The position numbers and the translations under genes are program-made. Of a stretch of 15,699 bases of DNA, positions 5,952 to 12,159 are shown in pieces. Positions within the stretch are counted from its first letter, which is position 1, and every line of letters starts with the position of its first letter. The stretch spans positions 1 through 15,699 of the forward strand of contig JAUVWK010000026.1 in NCBI GenBank assembly GCA_030604165.1, written 5' to 3'. Under the pieces are notes generated by a model. That model was not told where the DNA came from. It saw nothing but the letters and a program-made list of their open reading frames with translations, and did not search any database. The DNA is from Alphaproteobacteria bacterium (GTDB taxonomy: Bacteria > Pseudomonadota > Alphaproteobacteria > UBA828).

Positions 5952-7201
5952 CGGTTACCGTTGGCAAGCTTCAGCGCGTCGGGGTGCGCCCGCAGGCGGG
6001 CCATGGCCACAACCCCGAGGAACGGCCCCAGCGCCAAGGGCGCGAAGGCGAAGCGCCAGCCCACGGCATCGACCAAAAGCGGGATCAGGTGAATGGTGGC
6101 CAGCGTCAGGGTGAAGCCGACGCAGGTCTGCGTGGTCAGCATGGTGCCGACATGGTCGCGCTCCGAGAGCTCGATCACGCAAGAGGAGAACTGCGCCGAA
6201 TCCGCCACCACAGCGACCCCCCAGACGAGGCAAACCGCTAGCAGCAGCCACGGCTCGCCGCCGAACAGAAAGCCGACGGCGAGGGCGCAGCTGCCGCTTA
6301 CCGCCATGGCGGCCATGGTCAAAGTGGTGCGCCCCAGCCGGTCGGCGAAGACGCCGCCGAGCAGGCAACCGACGGCGCCGGCGGCGACCACCGCGAAGGT
6401 GGCGAGGTTGGCATAGAGCTTGGGGTCCGGACCGGCGTCGCCGAAGCGGGCGGCGAAGCTTGCCTGGAGGAACAGCCCGATCCAGCCCCACATGGCGTAG
6501 AGCTCCCACATGTGGCCGAAATAGCCGAGATTGGCCAGCCGCAGCGGCTTGTTGGTCCAGGCCCGCAACATGGCGCCCGGGCGGAAGCGCGCGCCGGTGG
6601 CGTGCGCCGGCCCCAGGCCCACCAGGTTGATCAAGAGGCCCGCCACGGCCGCCATGATCGAGGCCGCGAGCAGGATGAAGCGCCAATCGACGCCACCCGC
6701 GGCGTTGAACAGATGCGGCGCCGCCGAGCCCAGGGTCAGCGCGCCCACCAAGAGGCCGACCAACAGCCCGGTGTCGCGCTTGGCCCAGGTGGCGGCCATC
6801 TTCATGCCGACCGGATAAAGCCCCGCCATGCAGGCGCCGGTGACGAAGCGCAGCGCGATCACCAGGACCGAGGTGGGCTCGACCAGCAGGATGGCGCCGT
6901 TGGCGGCGGCGGCGATCAGGGCCGAGGCCATGAAGAAACGCCGGGGATGCAGTCTGTCGGCGAGGCCGAGAAAGGCGCTGGTCAGCGTTCCCGCGACGAA
7001 ACCGATGGCGACGCTGCTGGTCAAAAGCGCCGCGTGCCCGTCGCCCAGCGCATAGTCCGCCTTGAGCGCCGGGATCACGGCCGAGGCCGAAAACCAGAGC
7101 GCCAGCGCCATCACCTCGCAAAGCGCCAAGAGCCCGATCGAGGGCCACTTGGATCGCAATCCGCGACGCACCGACGGCGCGGCCGATGGCCGTGTCGCCA
7201 T
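5948..7201 (-). CDS. Major facilitator superfamily (MFS) transporter
   Basis: A 417-residue integral membrane protein with about 12 hydrophobic helices, the usual MFS size. The loop motif between helices 2 and 3 is seen as GLADRLHPRR (79-88), and its counterpart in the second half as GGVFADRLGR (282-291). TM1 contains ALALWFSASAVIPAL (32-46), and the stretch YPVGMKMAATWAKRDTG (129-145) resembles TM4 and the following loop. It is likely an inner-membrane secondary transporter; the substrate is unknown. The ATG at 7199-7201 is preceded on the minus strand by purine-rich AGGGAAGGGAA. The MITE-like element begins only 26 bp upstream of the start, so the native promoter may be displaced and expression may depend on the element. 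The gene is convergent with the DUF123 gene, and the stop codons overlap. Confidence 0.88.
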   Translation of the reverse strand: MATRPSAAPSVRRGLRSKWPSIGLLALCEVMALALWFSASAVIPALKADYALGDGHAALLTSSVAIGFVAGTLTSAFLGLADRLHPRRFFMASALIAAAANGAILLVEPTSVLVIALRFVTGACMAGLYPVGMKMAATWAKRDTGLLVGLLVGALTLGSAAPHLFNAAGGVDWRFILLAASIMAAVAGLLINLVGLGPAHATGARFRPGAMLRAWTNKPLRLANLGYFGHMWELYAMWGWIGLFLQASFAARFGDAGPDPKLYANLATFAVVAAGAVGCLLGGVFADRLGRTTLTMAAMAVSGSCALAVGFLFGGEPWLLLAVCLVWGVAVVADSAQFSSCVIELSERDHVGTMLTTQTCVGFTLTLATIHLIPLLVDAVGWRFAFAPLALGPFLGVVAMARLRAHPDALKLANGNR

Positions 7202-7227
7202 CCCTGTCGGTTCCCTTCCCTGCTCCT

Positions 7228-7506
7228 AGTACCAAGGAGCGGTAATAATGACCCATAGGGATCGTCCCTGCGGCCCGTCGGGTAGGAGGCAGACCGCAGG
7301 CGATGTCGAGACATCGTCAAGGCCTTCCGACGCCCGCCGACGGGTCGCAGGGGCGACCGAAACGGCGGCTTGCCAAGGCAATGGGGCGGCGTCGCGCACG
7401 GCTCCCGATGCTGCGGCATCGCACAGGGCCGACCGGGGCCGCACGCTCCTAGCCGAAAACCTTGGCAAGCCGTCCCTATGAGTCATTATTACCGCTCCTT
7501 GGTACT
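7228..7506. mobile_element. MITE-like element with 34-bp terminal inverted repeats
   Basis: The ends at 7228-7261 and 7473-7506 are inverted copies matching at 33 of 34 positions; both begin AGTACCAAGGAGCGGTAATA reading inwards. Inside, a second perfect 13-bp inverted pair is present: CGGCTTGCCAAGG (7366-7378) and its complement (7460-7472). The outermost bases form GTAC at both ends, which fits a TA duplication (7230-7231 and 7503-7504) as made by IS630/Tc1-type transposases, but this is ambiguous because GTAC is itself a palindrome. The interior, about 210 bp, has no transposase, so the element would need one supplied elsewhere. Each repeat carries AAGGAG, 8 bases and ATG reading inwards, giving 77- and 86-codon frames (7248-7481 plus, 7226-7486 minus) that look non-functional. 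It sits between the MFS and VOC genes. Confidence 0.8.
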
Positions 7507-7531
7507 GGTCCTTGATGGACGAATTCGCCGC

Positions 7532-7909
7532 TCAGCCGGCGGCGCGGGTGATCAGCGCGACCACGGCGCCGCCCGGATCGGCGATAACGCAGAAGCGGCC
7601 GATGCCAGGGATATCTTGCGGGCCCATTTTCAGCGCGCCGCCCAAGCCCTCGACCTTGGCCGCCGCGTCGTCCACGTCCTCGACATCGATGTAGCTGATC
7701 CAATGCGGCGGCATGTTCGCCCCCTGCCCGTCTGCCATCTTGACCATGCCGCCGACGTCCTGCCCGCCCGCCTGGAACACCGTGTAAACGCCGGACGGCA
7801 TCTCCATCTCGCGCGTCTCCCAACCGATCAGCGCGCGGAAGAAGCTTGTGCAGCGCTCCGGGTCGTCGGTAATCAGCTCGTTCCACATGAACGTACCGTG
7901 TCCAGCCAT
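7532..7909 (-). CDS. VOC-superfamily (glyoxalase/bleomycin-resistance fold) protein
   Basis: A 125-residue protein with two beta-alpha-beta-beta-beta units as in the vicinal oxygen chelate fold. The first starts at FMWNELITDDPERCTSFF (7-24) and the second at HWISYIDVEDVDDAAAKVEG (69-88), ending with IADPGGAVVALI (109-120). Such proteins act as metal-dependent enzymes (lyase, dioxygenase, antibiotic modification) or bind small molecules. His69 is a candidate metal ligand, while the first unit has Asn10 rather than His. The ATG at 7907-7909 is chosen because GGGAGG lies 5 bases upstream on the minus strand; the frame stays open much further upstream, but that extension does not look like protein sequence. 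The MITE-like element separates it from the MFS gene downstream on the same strand. The substrate is unknown. Confidence 0.8.
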   Translation of the reverse strand: MAGHGTFMWNELITDDPERCTSFFRALIGWETREMEMPSGVYTVFQAGGQDVGGMVKMADGQGANMPPHWISYIDVEDVDDAAAKVEGLGGALKMGPQDIPGIGRFCVIADPGGAVVALITRAAG

Positions 7910-7924
7910 TAGTCCCTCCCGATC

Positions 7925-7969
7925 TTCGTGGCGCGCGTCGCGCGCGTTATGTTCGTGGCACGCGTCGCG
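7925..7969. repeat. 18-bp direct repeat upstream of the VOC gene
   Basis: TTCGTGGCGCGCGTCGCG (7925-7942) and TTCGTGGCACGCGTCGCG (7952-7969) are direct copies with one mismatch and a period of 27 bases. They start 16 bases upstream of the VOC start codon, next to its SD. They could be paired operator sites or a local duplication. Confidence 0.6.
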
Positions 7970-8015
7970 GACACAAATCCAATCTAATAAGGTAACCGCT
8001 ATCTGTTGGCGTGGT

Positions 8016-8062
8016 GTCCGCCGGCAAGCGGACCGACGGCGGCCCTGTTGCCTTGCGGCAAC
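8016..8062. repeat. Two adjacent 6-bp hairpins in the VOC-GNAT divergent region
   Basis: GTCCGC (8016-8021) pairs with GCGGAC (8028-8033), and GTTGCC (8047-8052) pairs with GGCAAC (8057-8062). They lie in the 228-bp region between the divergent VOC and GNAT starts. No T-run follows. Their function is unknown. Confidence 0.35.
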
Positions 8063-8137
8063 GGTAACGGCGCTTCCACGCGAAGCAACTAAAATATCGT
8101 TTTTGGCGACGCGGCGAGTCGTGGTAGTCGAACGGGC

Positions 8138-8686
8138 ATGATTAACCTTCGAGTCGCGACCGCCAGCGATGCCGCCGGCATCGCCAGGGTCTATATCGAC
8201 ACTTGGCTCAGCGCCTATGCCGGCATCATTCCCGATCACATCCTGTTGGCGCTGTCTCACGATGGCGAGACGGCGACATGGCGGCGCTCGCTGGCCCGCA
8301 CGGACGACGGCTCCGTCGTCATCGTTGCCGAAGACAGCGCCGAGGGCATTGTCGCCTTTGGCAGCGGCGCACGCGCGCGCGGCACGGACCTGCCTTACGA
8401 GGGCGAGGTACATACCCTATACGTCGTGCCGGACTTTCAGGGTCGGGGCGTGGGTCGACGGTTGCTGGGCTCGCTGTTTTCCGGGCTGGTTGCCATGGGC
8501 TACCGTTCGGCCCTGATCTGGGTCCTGGAGGAGAACCCGGCGCGCTTCTTCTATCAAGCCATGGGCGGCACGTGGATCGCCGTGCGCAACGAGCGGTTCC
8601 GGGGAACGAGCCTCCCGGAAATGGCCTTTGGCTGGCCCGATCTGAACACCGCCGTGGCGCCGATCGGACCCTACGCCGCCGGCTGA
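8138..8686 (+). CDS. GNAT-family N-acetyltransferase
   Basis: A 182-residue protein with the GNAT fold. The N-terminal strand-helix is INLRVATASDAAGIARVYID (2-21). The acetyl-CoA-binding motif A is VHTLYVVPDFQGRGVGRRLL (91-110), with the pyrophosphate loop QGRGVG at 101-106. Motif B is IWVLEENPARFFYQAMGG (127-144), with Asn133 and Tyr139 in the usual positions. It transfers an acetyl group from acetyl-CoA to an unknown amine, probably in the cytoplasm. The ATG at 8138 is the first in the frame that fits the fold; the SD is weak. It starts 228 bp from the divergent VOC gene and ends 15 bp from the stop of the convergent HD-GYP gene. Confidence 0.88.
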   Translation: MINLRVATASDAAGIARVYIDTWLSAYAGIIPDHILLALSHDGETATWRRSLARTDDGSVVIVAEDSAEGIVAFGSGARARGTDLPYEGEVHTLYVVPDFQGRGVGRRLLGSLFSGLVAMGYRSALIWVLEENPARFFYQAMGGTWIAVRNERFRGTSLPEMAFGWPDLNTAVAPIGPYAAG

Positions 8687-8701
8687 GTCAGGTCGAACCT
8701 C

Positions 8702-9772
8702 TTACCAGAGCGACGTCGCGGATTGCCGATAGTCCGGCAGCGTGTAGCCGCCATCGCGGAATAATGCGGCACAGGCGTCGGCCACGTCGGCATCGTACAG
8801 ACGATCGCGACACTGATTGATCTCGGCGAGCGCGGCATCGATCCCCAAGGCCGCGCGATAGGGCCGGTGACTCGCCATCGCCTCGACCACATCGGCGACA
8901 CCGATAATCCGTGCTTCCAACAGGATGGCGCCGCCTTTGAGGCCGCTCGGATAGCCCGAACCGTCGGAGCGCTCATGGTGCTGCCGCGCCATTTCGGCTA
9001 CCGGCCACGGAAACTCGATATCCTTGAGGATTCTGTAGCCAATCGCGCTGTGCGCCTGCATCAGCTCGCGCTCCGCCTGGTTCAGCGCGCTCGGCCGCGC
9101 CAGCAGATCCGCCGGCACGCCCACCTTGCCGATATCATGGATCATCGCACCGAAGCGAAGGCCCTGGTTCTGGTCTTCGGAGAGCCCCATTTCCCGCCCG
9201 ATCTCGGTGGCCAGATCGGCCACGCGGGTTTGATGCCCGGCCGTGTAGGGATCGCGCTCCTCGACCACTTGCGCCATCGCGCCCACGGTCTGGATCAAGG
9301 TGCGCCGTAGCTTTTCCGCGGTTTGCCGAAACCGATCGGCGGCCTCTTTGCGCTCGGTCACGTCGATCCACGAGCCGATGACAAAATCGGCGCCGCGGGA
9401 GCCGTTCGCCACCGCTTGCACCTTGTCGTGGACCCAGCGGTAGTGACCGTGATTGTGGCGCAGCCGGTATTCGTGATCGAGCCGCTTTCCCGCTCGAACG
9501 GTGGTAAAATTTTGCAGAACTTCATCTCTGTCGTCCGGGTGGACGCGTTCGATGAAATTGTTCCACTGGCCGACGACGCTTTTGACCGTCTCACCCAACA
9601 GGCGGGCGACATTCTGGCTCACCCATTCGGGCGCGACCTCGGCCCCGTCGCAACGCAGGACGTAGTGGGTGGCGGCGCTGGCCGCGAGAATATCCGCATA
9701 TCGCGGCAGCCCTGCGGCGGCCCTCACATCACCGACATCCTCAACCGAGGCAATATGTGGTGCGGTCTTCAT
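8702..9772 (-). CDS. PAS domain-containing HD-GYP phosphodiesterase
   Basis: A 356-residue cytoplasmic signalling protein. A PAS domain with PAC motif occupies about 25-143 (WNNFIERVHPDDRDEV at 70-85, YRLRHNHGHYRWVHDK at 102-117, WIDVTERK at 135-142). A linker helix precedes the HD-GYP domain (about 158-345). All signature residues are present: His180 (TAGHQTRV), the HD pair His212-Asp213 (MIHDIGKVGVP), HHERSDGSGYP (265-275, with GYP at 273-275) and GVADVVEAM (291-299). An intact metal site and GYP motif predict hydrolysis of cyclic di-GMP, with the PAS domain sensing a ligand or redox signal. The ATG at 9770-9772 has GGAG about 5 bases upstream on the minus strand. No transmembrane segment is visible. 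It is divergent from the pyridoxal kinase, with 233 bp between the starts. Confidence 0.92.
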   Translation of the reverse strand: MKTAPHIASVEDVGDVRAAAGLPRYADILAASAATHYVLRCDGAEVAPEWVSQNVARLLGETVKSVVGQWNNFIERVHPDDRDEVLQNFTTVRAGKRLDHEYRLRHNHGHYRWVHDKVQAVANGSRGADFVIGSWIDVTERKEAADRFRQTAEKLRRTLIQTVGAMAQVVEERDPYTAGHQTRVADLATEIGREMGLSEDQNQGLRFGAMIHDIGKVGVPADLLARPSALNQAERELMQAHSAIGYRILKDIEFPWPVAEMARQHHERSDGSGYPSGLKGGAILLEARIIGVADVVEAMASHRPYRAALGIDAALAEINQCRDRLYDADVADACAALFRDGGYTLPDYRQSATSLW

Positions 9773-10005
9773 CGCAGCTCCGGCCCGCCGGTGGTTTTAC
9801 GCCATACGGCTAATTTGTACCCTGGCGGCGCAACCATAACGATCCGTTTCTAATGAAGTGTTAAGGATTTGTGGGCCGCGGCGAGGCTCGTTTCACGCGC
9901 TGCTTAGTCTTGTGTCCGGTGGCAGCGAAGCGCATTCTCGCGTGGTCGCGGCGCGGCGGGCCTGGGCCGCCATGGCCGGAGACATAACGAGAACAGAGAC
10001 CATCC

Positions 10006-10839
10006 GTGACCATCCTCTCGATCCAGTCGCATGTCGCCTACGGCTATGTCGGCAACAGCGCCGCCGTGCCGGTGCTGCAGCGCCTCGGTATCGAGGTCGT
10101 GCCGATCAACACGGTGCATTTCTCGAACCATACGGGCTACGAGACCGTGCGCGGCCACGTGCTCGCGCCCGAGACGCTCACCGAGATTGTCCGCGGCATC
10201 GAGGAGCGCGGCGCATTCGCCGACGTGACGGCGGTGCTGACCGGCTATCTGGGCGATGGCGCCACGGGCCGGGTGGTGCTCGACGCGCTGGCGCGGGTCA
10301 GGCGCGCGAGCCCGCGGGCGCTTTATGTCTGCGATCCGGTGATGGGCAACAAGAAGCGGGGATTCTATTTGCGCGAAGGCGTACCCGAGCTGTTGCGCGC
10401 CGAAATCGTGCCCCGCGCCGACATCTTGCTGCCAAACGCCTTCGAGCTGGCATTCCTCGCCGGACGCGAGATCGAGACTGCGGCCGATGCGCTGGCGGCG
10501 GCCGAGATCGTGCGCGCGATGGGCCCGAAGGTGGTCGTCGGCACCTCGCTGCCGGGCCCGCGCGACGCCGAGCTGTCGGTGCTGGCGTTGAGCGCGGCGG
10601 GCGCTTGGCAGGTGACCACGCCCAGGCTCGAGGTTTTGGCCGAAGGCGCGGGCGATTGCTTCGCCGCCATGTTTTTGGCCCACTATCTGGCGAGCGGAGC
10701 GGTGGAAGACGCCCTGGTCCGCGCGGTGAACGGTGTCCACGGCATCCTCGAGGCGACCCGCGACCAGGGCCGGCTCGAGCTCGCGCTTCTCGCCCCGCCC
10801 CGCCCCGACCAACGCTTTCAGGCCATCCGGCTGAAATAA
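10006..10839 (+). CDS. pdxY: Pyridoxal kinase
   Basis: A 277-residue enzyme of the PdxK/PdxY ribokinase-like family, which phosphorylates pyridoxal with ATP in vitamin B6 salvage. Diagnostic stretches are the N-terminal ILSIQSHVAYGYVGNSAA (3-20), the substrate region INTVHFSNHTGY (34-45), GYLGDG (80-85), CDPVMGNKKRGFY (109-121), LLPNAFELAFLAG (141-153) and the catalytic anion hole EGAGDCFAAMFLAHYL (213-228) with Asp217. The last motif has Cys where GTGD(L/A)F is more common. The length matches E. coli PdxY. The start is a GTG at 10006; it lines up with the family N-terminus and no in-frame ATG lies closer, although the SD is poor. Its transcript may end at the intrinsic terminator at 10964-10994. 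Confidence 0.9.
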   Translation: MTILSIQSHVAYGYVGNSAAVPVLQRLGIEVVPINTVHFSNHTGYETVRGHVLAPETLTEIVRGIEERGAFADVTAVLTGYLGDGATGRVVLDALARVRRASPRALYVCDPVMGNKKRGFYLREGVPELLRAEIVPRADILLPNAFELAFLAGREIETAADALAAAEIVRAMGPKVVVGTSLPGPRDAELSVLALSAAGAWQVTTPRLEVLAEGAGDCFAAMFLAHYLASGAVEDALVRAVNGVHGILEATRDQGRLELALLAPPRPDQRFQAIRLK

Positions 10840-10963
10840 GCGCCACGCCGTCGGCGCGCATATCCTTAAATAATGTCGGGTTTTTTACCGCTTGTTAGGA
10901 CTCTGACCCCAAAATACAACCCATTGTTGACGTGACCCCTCCTCGACACATGTCTTGACCCGT

Positions 10964-10994
10964 TAGGCCCCGCCTCCGCGCGGGGCCTATTTTT
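10964..10994 (+). terminator. Strong rho-independent terminator downstream of pdxY
   Basis: TAGGCCCCGC (10964-10973) and GCGGGGCCTA (10980-10989) form a perfect 10-bp stem with loop CTCCGC, followed directly by TTTTT (10990-10994). The orientation is plus. It lies 125 bp after the pdxY stop, and the stretch between (10840-10963) holds no readable gene. It could close the pdxY transcript or a small RNA. Confidence 0.85.
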
Positions 10995-11121
10995 GCGTCG
11001 GCGCGGTCAAGCGCCGGCTCACGATATTCATCGCATAAGACTGCGTTCCCAAGGCCTTACCGTCGTGATATCCATCGATCGTTAACGCCCGGGATGGTAT
11101 GTCTTGCGACCAAGGGGACCA

Positions 11122-11159
11122 CCCGCCGGCAGCCGGCAGCCGGCGGGCAGAGTTTTTTT
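11122..11159 (+). terminator. Terminator-like hairpin in the leader of the pseudo-receiver gene
   Basis: CCCGCCGGC (11122-11130) and GCCGGCGGG (11139-11147) form a perfect 9-bp stem with the 8-base loop AGCCGGCA, and seven T follow at 11153-11159 after CAGAG. It ends 21 bases before the GTG start at 11181. Position and strand fit either a second terminator for transcripts coming from the left or a transcriptional attenuator for the gene at 11181. The 5-base gap between stem and T-run is slightly long for an ideal terminator. Confidence 0.6.
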
Positions 11160-11180
11160 CAATCGGGGGCCACGACTGCC

Positions 11181-12128
11181 GTGATCGAGTACGACCTTAC
11201 GGGAATAAGCGTGGTCCTGGCCAACGCGCGGTCCGGCACGCGCGAGGTCTTGCGCGACTCGCTGCACAATATCGGCTTTCGGGGCATCGTCGAGGTCAGC
11301 CGGCTCGACCAGGTGCGCAGGACAGTCCGGAAGCTCGATCCCGATCTGCTGCTGCTCGTCGCCGACGGCCATGAGGACGAGATCAGCGAAATCATCGGCG
11401 ACGTTCGCCACGGCCGCACCGGCTCAAATCCCTATGTGGTTATCTTCGTCCTGACGTGGCAACCCTATGAGGAGACCGTCAACCTCGCCATCTGGGCCGG
11501 CGCCGACGACATTTTGACCATGCCGCTATCGGTCACCATGCTGTCCGGCCGCATCGAAAACATGATCGACAACCGCAAGGAGTTCGTCGCGACCCCCGAC
11601 TACCTTGGCCCCGATCGGCGCAATCGGAAGCGCCCCAAGGGCGACGCGCTGGGCACTGTCCGGGTGCCGAATAATTTGCGCTTCAAGACCACGGGCGATA
11701 GCGACGCCGCGAGCGACATGAGAGCGCTGCGGAAGGCGCAGGAAATCATGGCCGAGCACCGGCACCTGCGCCTCGTGGACCGCTTCGACGACATCGCCTC
11801 GGAGCTTGAAAAATGCGCCAAGGAACGGAGCGGCCGCGGGCTTCCGCAAGAGAACGTCGCCGAACTGGCGAAGCTGCTGGACGGTCTCACCGAAACCCTC
11901 GAATCCCGCGAGTTGCATAACGCCTCGGAGCTTTCGGCGTCGATGCGCAACTTGATGAACATCATCGCCCAGCCGGTCGCGCCGGCCGCCGGGATAATCG
12001 CCCTGCTCCGGGTGCACGGCCAGGCCGCCGCCGCCGTGTTGAGCGGCGCCGCCGGCGCACCGGATCTGATCATCGGCGCGCTGCAGCGGGCGACGACGAT
12101 TATCGGCGATCATGGGGAACCGGCCTGA
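11181..12128 (+). CDS. Degenerate receiver-domain protein (pseudo-receiver) with helical C-terminus
   Basis: A 315-residue protein. Residues 8-130 have a CheY-like pattern (ISVVLANARSGTREVLRDSL at 9-28, PYVVIFVLTW at 84-93, AGADDILTMPLS at 106-117), then FVATPDYLGPDRRNRKR (135-151), a junction typical of a group of alphaproteobacterial receiver proteins. Key phosphorylation residues are missing: the acidic pair is Ala-Asn (14-15), the acceptor position after PDLLLL is Val60 (with Asp62 two further on), and the switch Lys is Met114. Residues 180-315 are helical, with a hydrophobic end. The GTG at 11181 is chosen, with GGGGG at 11165-11169, because an upstream in-frame ATG at 11094 would translate through the hairpin with its T-run. 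It is convergent with the hybrid kinase (31 bp gap), suggesting a signalling link but not proving one. Confidence 0.75.
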   Translation: MIEYDLTGISVVLANARSGTREVLRDSLHNIGFRGIVEVSRLDQVRRTVRKLDPDLLLLVADGHEDEISEIIGDVRHGRTGSNPYVVIFVLTWQPYEETVNLAIWAGADDILTMPLSVTMLSGRIENMIDNRKEFVATPDYLGPDRRNRKRPKGDALGTVRVPNNLRFKTTGDSDAASDMRALRKAQEIMAEHRHLRLVDRFDDIASELEKCAKERSGRGLPQENVAELAKLLDGLTETLESRELHNASELSASMRNLMNIIAQPVAPAAGIIALLRVHGQAAAAVLSGAAGAPDLIIGALQRATTIIGDHGEPA

Positions 12129-12159
12129 TGGCGGTTTTGGCGCCGCCAGCCAATATCGG

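Noticed and set aside
5955..7256. 433-codon minus-strand open frame over the MFS gene, starting inside the MITE end
   Set aside because: Its translation is Arg/Gly/His-rich low-complexity sequence, while the adjacent frame encodes a clear 12-helix transporter. The start is provided by chance by the element end.
7910..8413. N-terminal extension of the VOC protein to 293 residues
   Set aside because: The extension overlaps the GNAT gene and is low complexity. A good SD and ATG exist at 7909 and the VOC fold starts there.
9858..10898. 346-codon plus-strand open frame over pdxY
   Set aside because: It is a shadow frame; the GTG-started frame gives a full pyridoxal kinase.
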